A stretch of 14,155 bases of DNA from Bifidobacteriaceae bacterium (GTDB taxonomy: Bacteria > Actinomycetota > Actinomycetes > Actinomycetales > WQXJ01), in the NCBI GenBank assembly GCA_031265345.1, contig JAISCU010000205.1:1-14155 (forward strand), read 5' to 3'. Shown piece after piece: positions 6,450 to 12,512 of this stretch (within the stretch, counting starts at the first letter, position 1; each line of letters starts with the position of its first letter). Below the pieces are notes generated by a model that saw only the letters and a list, made by a program, of their open reading frames with translations, had not been told where the DNA came from and searched no databases. The translations under genes and the position numbers were made by a program.

Positions 6450-9400
6450 ATGGGCACGAAACACGATGACAAACCCGGCCCCACACGGGGAAGGCTCGTG
6501 GCGGCGTTGTGCGCTCTTGTCGCCGGAGCGGGGCTGGTGTTGGCGGGGTTCGGCTGGCCCGCGCAGGCGGCGACCGACGATCCGTCCCCGGCCGCCACGC
6601 AGGCCGAACCGACGGGCGAGGGCAACGAGGCAACCACAACCGAAGGCGAGGCACCGGCCGAAGGCGAAACCCCATCCGAAGGAGAGGCGCCTGCTGAAGG
6701 CGAGACGCCGCCCGAGGGCGAAGGCGGCGGAGAGGGGCCGCCCGGAGGGGCCGGTCCGCCCGACCTGAGCCACTTCGGCTACCCCGACACCACTGAGTTG
6801 TCCCCGACCCTGACCGGCAAAGCGGAAAGCTCGGGCGCGGCATTGCTGGTCTGGGTCAAGATCCTCCTGGCAGTCCTGGGCGTGATCATCCTCGCTCTGG
6901 TTGCGCTACTGGCTTGGCGGGAGCTGCGCAACCGCCAGCGCGGGGCACCGAAGAGAAAGCCGACCGTCTTCAACGTTGTCATGGGCAGCGTTTCGGCGCT
7001 GCTGGTGGCGGCCATGATCGCCGCGAACGCGCTGGCCAACACTTACTCCGGAGCACTCAACAACGTCTTCACCCAGCCGTATTCGGCCGACGCCAACATT
7101 GAAACCAGAGAAGCCGACTGGCGGGAGCTCACCTTCGAGATCGCTGCGGAAGGCATGACGCTGCTGCGCAACGAGAACGGCGCCCTGCCTTTGGACTCCT
7201 CCGGCGACAGCGCGAAGATCAACCTGCTCGGCTACTCCGCCTACGCGCCGATCTACAGCGGCGGTGGCTCCAGCGCCGTGTCCGCAGCGGACGCCATCGA
7301 TGTGGTCTCCTCGCTTGAGGACGCCGGCGTCGAAATCAACCCCGCACCGCTCGACGCGGGCGTTTACAAGATCCAAACATCGGAAGACCAGGGCCTCGGG
7401 TTCGATTGGAGCAGTTTCGAAACCAGCGAGGTTCCGGTCAGCTCATTCGCGGGCGAGGCCTCGTTCGACAACCTGAAGGCGTATTCCGACACGGCGGTGG
7501 TCGTGATCGGCCGCACCGGCCGAGAAGGGGGAGACCTTCCCGGCGCCAACAGCGGCGAGACGAACTACCTTGAACTGACCGCCGATGAGAAGAGCCTGCT
7601 GGAAAAGGCGCGGGACACGTTCGGTAAGCTGGTCGTGGTGGTCAACAGCGGCAACGCCATAGAGATGGGGTTTGTTGAGGATTACTCGGTGGACGCGGTG
7701 GTCTGGGCTGGTTTGCCCGGCCCGTATGGTTTTGGGGCTCTCGGTCCGATTCTGACCGGCGAGGTCAACCCGTCAGCGAAGCTGCCGGACACCTGGGTGT
7801 ATGACAATGACAGCGCTCCGGCCAATGAGAACTACGGCGACCACGTGGCTGCGAACGCGGAGAACAGCCATTACGTGGACTACGTGGAGGGCATCTACGT
7901 GGGCTACAAGTGGTATGAGACCGCTTACGCCGAGGGGGCGGTGACAACCAACACGAAGACGAAAGAGACGTTTGATTACGCCAACGGCTACGACGGCATC
8001 GTCGCTTATCCGTTCGGCTACGGACTGTCTTACACGACGTTCGAGCAGAAAGTGACGGGCGGCAGCCTGAAAGACGGCGGCAAACTGGAGGCGGCCGACA
8101 GCTACAGCGTCGAGGTGGAGGTCACCAACACCGGCTCGGCGGCGGGCAAGGAAGTCGTGCAGTTGTACTTGACGGCCCCTTACACCGATTACGACATCAC
8201 CAACGGGGTCGAGAAGGCGGCGGTCTCGCTGATCGGCTTCGCGAAGACGGGCCTGTTGGAGCCGGGCGCGTCGGAGACGGTCACGGTCGAGTTCGACATG
8301 GAGGACATCGCCTCTTATGACGCCACCTATGACAACGGTGACGGCACGAACGGGGCTTACATGCTCGACGTGGGCGATTACGAGTTCTCGATCCGGGCCG
8401 ACGCCCACACCGCCTACGAGTCGGTTACCGCCAATCTGGGCGATCAGCACTTCTTCTCCGGCGAGGACCAGCGCACGTCGGACGACCAGGCGGCGTACAA
8501 CCAGTTCGCCGATGCCGCGCGCGGCGAGTACCTGTCGCGGAACGGCGCTTTCGCCAACTACGCCTCGGCTATGGGTTCGGTCAGCGCCGATGTCAAGTCG
8601 ACCGCCTATGAGGATGACCCGAGCGCCTATGATCCGGCCTACGACGAGGCGGTGACCAAGAAGCACGTCAAGGGCGTGGATTACGCCGCCGACGGGGAAT
8701 TGACCTTGGAAGACATGATCGGTGTGCCCTACGACGACGACAGGTGGGCCGAATTGATCTCGCAACTGACGCTTGAAGAGCTGCAATCGCTGGTCGTGGA
8801 CGCCACCTACGTCCAGCCGGCGTTGCCGTCGATTGGCACAGTGCGGACCCTGGACACCGATGGCGCGTTGGGCATCTCCAGCGCCTACAATGCGGGGCTG
8901 AGCGGAATCGCTTATCCCTGCATCCCGCTGCTGGCGGCGACCTTCAACGTCGACTTGGCACGCGAGATGGGCAATCAAATGGCAGACCAGAGCCACTCGC
9001 GCGGTGTCACCGGCTGGTACGCCCCGGCTATGGACACGCATCGCTCGGCCTACTCCGGGCGCAACTTCGAGTACTTCTCGGAGGACGGGTACCTGGCTGG
9101 CGCCATCGGAGCGGCCGAAACCCTGGGTTGCCGGGAAAAAGGCCTGGTCGTCTATATCAAGCACTTCGCGCTCAACGACCAGGAAACCAACCGGGGAGCC
9201 AACCTCCACACCTACAGCAACGAGCAGGCGATCCGGGAAATCTACCTGAAGCCATTCGAACTGTCGGTCAAGGATGGCGGCGCCACCGCAGTGATGTCCG
9301 CCATGAACTTCATCGGCGACACCTACATTCCCACGCACGAGCCCTTGCTGATCCAAGTGCTGCGAAATGAGTGGGGCATGCGAGGCAAGACGCTGACCGA

Positions 9401-9716
9401 CATGACGGGCGGTTCGCCTTCGGTGGACGCCGCCCTGCGGGCCGGCACGGACGCGTGGCTCACCATCGACTCCAGCTTGGCGGTCAGGGCCGATACCGAT
9501 GCGGACATCTACTATTTGCAGCGGACGGCTCACAACATCCTCTCTGAGTCGGCTAGCGCCACGACAGTTAGGGCCGATGTGCTGAATTGGCGGTTGCATG
9601 TCAACCTGTTCATAGCGGAGTTGGGATTGCTGCTGCTGATCAGCCTGACGGCGTTGGTGCTGCGCAACCGCCGCCAGAAGCCGAGCGGCCAGGTGGTCGA
9701 ACCGGCTGAGGGCTGA
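6450..9716 (+). CDS. Membrane-anchored, domain-permuted GH3 glycosidase (beta-glucosidase/xylosidase type)
   Basis: 1088 residues. Start ATG 6450 has AAGGAG 6 nt upstream; the frame is open further upstream to 5919 but that part is only a shadow of gtrA. Layout: signal-like segment (16-40, ending AQA), a flexible EGEAPA/EGETPS repeat (65-92), TM helix 130-156, basic loop with KRK, TM helix 176-197, GH3 C-terminal-type domain (about 225-530), fibronectin-III-like domain (550-650), then the GH3 N-terminal-type TIM-barrel domain (about 760-1035) and a final TM helix (1051-1071) followed by RNRRQK. The catalytic halves are in reversed order compared with classical GH3. The nucleophile is D984 in LTDMTGG. 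Sugar-binding motifs GRNFEYFSEDG (870-880), KHFALNDQETNR (904-915) and GREGGDLPG (357-365) are intact. Charge distribution places the catalytic part outside, anchored at both ends. It likely releases terminal sugars from glucans, xylans or surface glycans. Confidence 0.92.
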   Translation: MGTKHDDKPGPTRGRLVAALCALVAGAGLVLAGFGWPAQAATDDPSPAATQAEPTGEGNEATTTEGEAPAEGETPSEGEAPAEGETPPEGEGGGEGPPGGAGPPDLSHFGYPDTTELSPTLTGKAESSGAALLVWVKILLAVLGVIILALVALLAWRELRNRQRGAPKRKPTVFNVVMGSVSALLVAAMIAANALANTYSGALNNVFTQPYSADANIETREADWRELTFEIAAEGMTLLRNENGALPLDSSGDSAKINLLGYSAYAPIYSGGGSSAVSAADAIDVVSSLEDAGVEINPAPLDAGVYKIQTSEDQGLGFDWSSFETSEVPVSSFAGEASFDNLKAYSDTAVVVIGRTGREGGDLPGANSGETNYLELTADEKSLLEKARDTFGKLVVVVNSGNAIEMGFVEDYSVDAVVWAGLPGPYGFGALGPILTGEVNPSAKLPDTWVYDNDSAPANENYGDHVAANAENSHYVDYVEGIYVGYKWYETAYAEGAVTTNTKTKETFDYANGYDGIVAYPFGYGLSYTTFEQKVTGGSLKDGGKLEAADSYSVEVEVTNTGSAAGKEVVQLYLTAPYTDYDITNGVEKAAVSLIGFAKTGLLEPGASETVTVEFDMEDIASYDATYDNGDGTNGAYMLDVGDYEFSIRADAHTAYESVTANLGDQHFFSGEDQRTSDDQAAYNQFADAARGEYLSRNGAFANYASAMGSVSADVKSTAYEDDPSAYDPAYDEAVTKKHVKGVDYAADGELTLEDMIGVPYDDDRWAELISQLTLEELQSLVVDATYVQPALPSIGTVRTLDTDGALGISSAYNAGLSGIAYPCIPLLAATFNVDLAREMGNQMADQSHSRGVTGWYAPAMDTHRSAYSGRNFEYFSEDGYLAGAIGAAETLGCREKGLVVYIKHFALNDQETNRGANLHTYSNEQAIREIYLKPFELSVKDGGATAVMSAMNFIGDTYIPTHEPLLIQVLRNEWGMRGKTLTDMTGGSPSVDAALRAGTDAWLTIDSSLAVRADTDADIYYLQRTAHNILSESASATTVRADVLNWRLHVNLFIAELGLLLLISLTALVLRNRRQKPSGQVVEPAEG
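6642..6713 (+). repeat. Four 18-bp in-frame repeats encoding EGE(A/T)Px
   Basis: Four consecutive six-residue units (EGEAPA, EGETPS, EGEAPA, EGETPP) lie in the extracytoplasmic segment between the signal-like region and the first TM helix of the GH3 protein. Alternating A/T gives a higher-order 36-bp period. Synonymous differences among units show they are not a recent slippage product. Acidic, proline-rich repeats of this type usually form extended wall-spanning linkers. Confidence 0.85.
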
Positions 9717-9754
9717 AGGACCCTCCTGCGAGAAAAATGCCTCTGAAGACGAGA

Positions 9755-9784
9755 GGGCGCGGGGCCGGAATCGGCCCCGCGCCC
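9755..9784 (+). terminator. Strong GC hairpin terminator after GH3
   Basis: GGGCGCGGGGCCG and CGGCCCCGCGCCC are exact 13-bp complements around the tetraloop GAAT, starting 39 bp after the GH3 stop. There is no U tract, as is common in high-GC actinobacteria. It should end most GH43-GtrA-GH3 transcription, implying a separate promoter or partial read-through for the GT2 gene. Confidence 0.8.
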
Positions 9785-9798
9785 GCAGTCTGGGAGCG

Positions 9799-9859
9799 CG
9801 GTTGGCTATGTGCCAGCCGGAGGGTCGAGGGCCGTCCCATCCTGCGGACTTATGTCCGC
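9799..9859 (+). promoter_or_regulatory. Two short leader hairpins before the GT2 gene
   Basis: GGTTGGC/GCCAGCC (about 9800-9818, loop TATGT, one U-G pair in RNA) and GCGGAC/GTCCGC (9844-9849 and 9854-9859, loop TTAT) follow the terminator in quick succession, upstream of the GT2 start at 9907. They could be operator half-sites or parts of a structured leader. I see no match to a known riboswitch and no convincing -35/-10 pair here. Confidence 0.3.
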
Positions 9860-9906
9860 GCCAACGCTGTACCACGGCAGCCGTTTGGCCTTCTGGGGGC
9901 GGCGAC

Positions 9907-10944
9907 GTGGCGAGGCTAAACGAGCGGCCGGTGCTGACGGTTGTTGTGCCCGCCTACAATTCCGAGGTCTATCTGGGACGTTGCTTGGATTCGCTGGTCG
10001 GTGTGGATCGGGTCGAAGTGTTGGTTGTCAATGACGGGTCGACCGACCGCACCGCCGAGATCGCCGCCGACTACGCCCGGCGCCACCCTCAGGTGCGGGT
10101 CGCCTGCCAAGCCAACGGCGGGCACGGCGGGGCGGTCAACACCGGGGTCGCCCAGGCGCAGGGCGACTGGATCAAAGTGGTGGATTCGGACGACTGGGTG
10201 GACGGGACGGCGCTGTCTGCGCTGATCGACACCCTGCGCGCCTTCGGTGCCAATGGCACCGGCCCGGACCTGGTTGTCTGCAATTTCAGCTATGACAAAG
10301 AGGGACGTCGGCATCCATTCCTTCAGCACAATCGCCGCGCGCTGCCGCCGGGCCGAGTGGTCTCTTGGGATGACATAGGGCGTTTCCCGTTCGGCCGGTA
10401 CCTGTCGATGCACGCCCTGGTCTACCGTCTCCGCGTCTTGCGCGACTGCGGGTTGGAACTGCCGCGGCACACCTTCTACGTTGACAATTTGTACGCCTTC
10501 ATTCCTCTCCGCGGCGTCCGCACCCTCTACTACTTGGACGCGAACCTCTACCACTACGCCATCGGCCGGCCGGATCAGTCGGTCAACGAGCAGGTGATGA
10601 TCTCACGAATGGAGCAACAACTGCGGGTCAACCGGCTGCTGCTGGCCGAGTTGGCTGCTCGCTGGCGCGATCCGGTGCTGCCGCCGCCGTTGCGGCGCTA
10701 CCTGTTGCACTACGCGGAAATCGTGACCCTGGTGTCGGCAGTGTTGCTAACCCGCTCCGGCGAGCCTGAGCATCTGACCGCCAAAGCGGAGTTGTTCCGC
10801 TGGCTCTCCCTGACCGATAAGGAACTCGGGCGCTGGTTCCAGCGCCGTCCCCTTGTCCGCCTGGTCAACCTGCCCCAAACAATCGGCCGCCCGCTGGCCG
10901 CGCTCTGCTACCGTGCCGCCCACCGAGTCTTCGGTTTCAACTGA
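9907..10944 (+). CDS. Family 2 glycosyltransferase (GT-A fold, soluble)
   Basis: 345 residues from the GTG at 9907. This start is chosen because the GT-A fold begins at LTVVVPAYNSE immediately after it, and GGGGG lies about 7 nt upstream. The frame is open to an ATG at 9802, but the extra 35 residues are not protein-like and overlap the leader hairpins. GT2 enzymes transfer sugar from a nucleotide-sugar donor with inversion. Visible motifs are VVPAYNSEVYLGRCLDSL (13-30), VVNDGSTDRT (41-50), the NGGHGGAVNTG loop (70-80), a DXD-type metal site DSDDW (93-97), and FYVDNLYAFIPL (190-201), which carries the conserved acidic residue. There is no membrane helix, so it is not a GtrB/DPMS-type polyprenyl-phosphate transferase. 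It probably extends a surface polysaccharide or glycolipid at the inner membrane face. The link to the upstream GtrA/GH3 genes is positional only. Confidence 0.9.
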   Translation: MARLNERPVLTVVVPAYNSEVYLGRCLDSLVGVDRVEVLVVNDGSTDRTAEIAADYARRHPQVRVACQANGGHGGAVNTGVAQAQGDWIKVVDSDDWVDGTALSALIDTLRAFGANGTGPDLVVCNFSYDKEGRRHPFLQHNRRALPPGRVVSWDDIGRFPFGRYLSMHALVYRLRVLRDCGLELPRHTFYVDNLYAFIPLRGVRTLYYLDANLYHYAIGRPDQSVNEQVMISRMEQQLRVNRLLLAELAARWRDPVLPPPLRRYLLHYAEIVTLVSAVLLTRSGEPEHLTAKAELFRWLSLTDKELGRWFQRRPLVRLVNLPQTIGRPLAALCYRAAHRVFGFN

Positions 10945-11279
10945 CCGCAACACCCAGACAAGCGGCGCGGTGGGCAACACGGGGTTCGGGAGGCGCCGCG
11001 TTGGCCGCCCGACGGTTGGCCGGGCAGCATGGCGGAAAGCGGCATTCCTCATAATCAGGCTCCGGATGAGCACGGGAACGCCTCAATACTCCCCGTAGCC
11101 AATGGCGTTGACTCATCCGAGCCGTGTCGGCGAGCCTTTCGACGCACAGGCCGACTCCGACATCGCCCCCTGACATCCCCCGTTCGGCGTCCCCCGCGTT
11201 CTAGCCCCGGTGGTGACCGCACGCCGCTGACGGGCGGCAGGTGTTTGGGCGAGCCGATGCGCGGCCCGGTTTGGGTCGC
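10945..11279. other. Non-coding junction rich in inverted repeats
   Basis: No credible gene is seen in this 335-bp stretch; the frames open through it encode low-complexity, protein-unlike sequence. It holds GCGGCGC/GCGCCGC arms (10962-10968 and 10993-10999), a tandem GTTGGCCG repeat (11000-11007 and 11015-11022) and a two-tier hairpin at 11058-11123. It probably contains the end of the GT2 transcript, the border of the right-hand mobile module and the promoter of the 292-residue gene, though I cannot place that promoter with confidence. Confidence 0.5.
11058..11123. repeat. Two-tier long hairpin (12-bp outer and 6-bp inner stems)
   Basis: Outer arms GGCTCCGGATGAG (11058-11070) and CTCATCCGAGCC (11112-11123) pair over 12 bp with a single bulged C. 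Inner arms AACGCC (11077-11082) and GGCGTT (11104-11109) form a second stem, and ACGGG/CCCGT (11072-11076 and 11092-11096) is a competing pair. Candidate roles are a terminator of the GT2 transcript, a recombination or transfer site, or a structured RNA. It does not fit a tRNA. Confidence 0.55.
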
Positions 11280-11311
11280 GGTGGCGCACCTCCCCTGCGG
11301 GAGGCGCCACC
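11280..11311 (+). promoter_or_regulatory. Hairpin fully enclosing the Shine-Dalgarno of the 292-residue gene
   Basis: GGTGGCG then CCTCCC (separated by a CA bulge) pair exactly with GGGAGG then CGCCACC around the loop CTGC, 13 bp in total. GGGAGG (11299-11304) is the Shine-Dalgarno, and the stem ends on the base directly before the GTG at 11312. Any transcript containing the whole stem should have its ribosome-binding site hidden. A promoter starting inside the left arm would escape this. Confidence 0.75.
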
Positions 11312-12190
11312 GTGACCACACACACCACACCCGCCGCGGGCGATCCTGCGGCCCCTGTCAGTTCAGCCAGCGACGGCTTCAAGTCGCCGGAAGGGCTGCG
11401 TTCCGTGCTGATCCGGCTACATGGATCCGGGGACGGGGCGTGGGAGCGGGACCGTGAGGCGGGCGAGTTGATGCGATATGTCGCGGTCAAGTACCTGCCG
11501 TTGGCCCGCAAGCACGGGCTGGACGTGTGGGATGTCGCCTCGGCGGCGTTCGAGGCGATGCTCAACCCGTCGGTGCGCCGCGCCGGCAATCCCTGGGCTG
11601 TGGTCACGCGGGCCGTCCAGATCACATGCAACGCGGAGGTCAGAGCCACGGGGCTGCTCGTCTCGACCGCCAAAGCGCGGAGAGCCTCCAGCCTTGCCGG
11701 ATTCCACGACGCCATCCGGTTCGCAGAACGCGAAAACCTGGCCGACTACCACCCGGCGTTCCAAGTGGACCCCGCCACCGACCGGGACACCGACGACCAT
11801 GCGGGCGGCGACGGCGCTGGGCGGGTTGCCGCTGTCTTGTCGGACACTGCGGGCTTGTTCGCGTCCCTGGGGTGGGAGGCCGCGCTAGCAGAAGACGCGG
11901 TGGCGCATGTGGCGTGGCGGCTGGGCGATCTGTCGTCACGCTCACGCACGCTGGAAGCGCTGCGCCGCGACCGTGATGTTCCCGCGCTGCTGGGCTTGCC
12001 GCCGAGGTCATGGACCGGCCTGTTGCGGATCGTTTTGGGCCATCCCGGCCCGAAGCACACCGGCACCGCCACAGGCGACGGCGTGCTGGCGCGCCTGTTC
12101 AGCGGCGAGCCCATCGAGGCGCTGCGCGACGATCCCGCCCTGTCAGCCGCGATCCGCGCCGCCAACCCCGACAAGAACACCAGCCAGTGA
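11312..12190 (+). CDS. Mobile-element protein of unknown function with sigma-like organisation
   Basis: This 292-residue protein starts at GTG with GGGAGG 7 nt upstream. I do not recognise a named function. It resembles, from memory, uncharacterised proteins encoded upstream of serine recombinases in actinobacterial integrative elements, with the markers NPWAVVTRAV (93-102) and a DYHPAF motif (145-150). Residues 47-85 (ELMRYVAVKYLPLARKHG, then VWDVASAAFEAML) look like the helical start of sigma-factor region 2. Residues 190-242 end in VPALLGLPPRSWTGLLRIV, which could be a helix-turn-helix like region 4. The middle (151-170) is a Gly/Asp-rich linker. It may be a DNA-binding regulator of excision or transfer. 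It leads a short chain of overlapping genes that converge on the recombinase. The sigma-like reading is tentative. Confidence 0.75.
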   Translation: MTTHTTPAAGDPAAPVSSASDGFKSPEGLRSVLIRLHGSGDGAWERDREAGELMRYVAVKYLPLARKHGLDVWDVASAAFEAMLNPSVRRAGNPWAVVTRAVQITCNAEVRATGLLVSTAKARRASSLAGFHDAIRFAERENLADYHPAFQVDPATDRDTDDHAGGDGAGRVAAVLSDTAGLFASLGWEAALAEDAVAHVAWRLGDLSSRSRTLEALRRDRDVPALLGLPPRSWTGLLRIVLGHPGPKHTGTATGDGVLARLFSGEPIEALRDDPALSAAIRAANPDKNTSQ

Positions 12191-12243
12191 GCCGTTGGCG
12201 GGAAAAGACACCAGGGCCAGCGCGGCGCACCTACCCGACATGA
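12187..12243 (+). CDS. 18-codon micro-ORF bridging two genes
   Basis: A GTG at 12187 overlaps the stop of the 292-residue gene by 4 nt (GTGA). The frame runs 18 codons (VSRWREKTPGPARRTYPT) to a TGA that overlaps the next gene's ATG (ATGA). It is very basic and short. It may be a translational-coupling device that carries ribosomes to the next start rather than a functional peptide. It could also be chance, because open frames of this length are common in high-GC DNA. Confidence 0.3.
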   Translation: MSRWREKTPGPARRTYPT

Positions 12244-12461
12244 ACACTCCCGCTGACACCGCTTTCACGCCTGCGGTTCCGGCGCCGCTGCCGCCAGCGG
12301 CCGCTTCGACACCAGGAGCGCACCTGGCGGCCACATCACGGAGGGCGCAGGGTTTCGGAGCCAAAGTGGCCGACCCTGCGGCGGTGGAACGGCTGCGCCA
12401 ATTGTGTTCCGCCCCCCGCCCGCGCGGGGCTTCCCGACACTCGAAAGGCCCCGCGTCGTGA
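12240..12461 (+). CDS. Small conserved-looking mobile-element protein (73 aa)
   Basis: Residues 1-30 are Pro/Ala-rich and disordered. Residues 33-58 (RRAQGFGAKVADPAAVERL and onward) resemble, from memory, the QG-x-x-VxDPAxxxRL signature of small proteins commonly found just upstream of serine recombinases in actinobacterial elements. The function is unknown. A role as excision factor or recombinase accessory protein would fit the position but is not shown. There is no clear Shine-Dalgarno; the ATG overlaps the stop of the micro-ORF, suggesting coupled translation. The 3' end runs into the terminator-like hairpin shared with the convergent recombinase gene. Confidence 0.55.
   Translation: MNTPADTAFTPAVPAPLPPAAASTPGAHLAATSRRAQGFGAKVADPAAVERLRQLCSAPRPRGASRHSKGPAS
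12423..12455. terminator. Bidirectional terminator-like hairpin between convergent genes
   Basis: CGCGGGGC (12423-12430) and GCCCCGCG (12448-12455) form an exact 8-bp stem, extendable by TT/AA past a bulged G, around a loop of about 14 nt. It overlaps the last codons of the 73-residue gene and lies 58 bp beyond the recombinase stop, so it can serve both converging transcripts. Confidence 0.5.
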
Positions 12462-12512
12462 ATCGTCGCGGCGGCGCAGGATACGGGGTGGTCTAGCGGG
12501 CAGCGCGGCGGG

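Noticed and set aside
6642..6713. Tandem 18-bp repeats considered as a CRISPR-like or satellite array
   Set aside because: They are in frame, have no spacers and encode a regular EGExPx linker of the GH3 protein.
7773..9875. 700-codon antisense open frame across the GH3 gene
   Set aside because: Long antisense frames are expected opposite high-GC coding DNA; the translation is Arg/Val/Gly-rich and without domains, while the plus strand encodes intact GH3 motifs.
11048..11056. CTCATAATC, identical to a tRNA-Met anticodon loop, considered as a tRNA remnant or integration target
   Set aside because: The neighbouring stems are too short, and no D arm, T arm or acceptor stem can be folded around it.
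11029..11457. 142-codon plus-strand frame over the junction and the start of the 292-residue gene
   Set aside because: Its composition is not protein-like and it overlaps the better supported GTG start at 11312 with its own Shine-Dalgarno.
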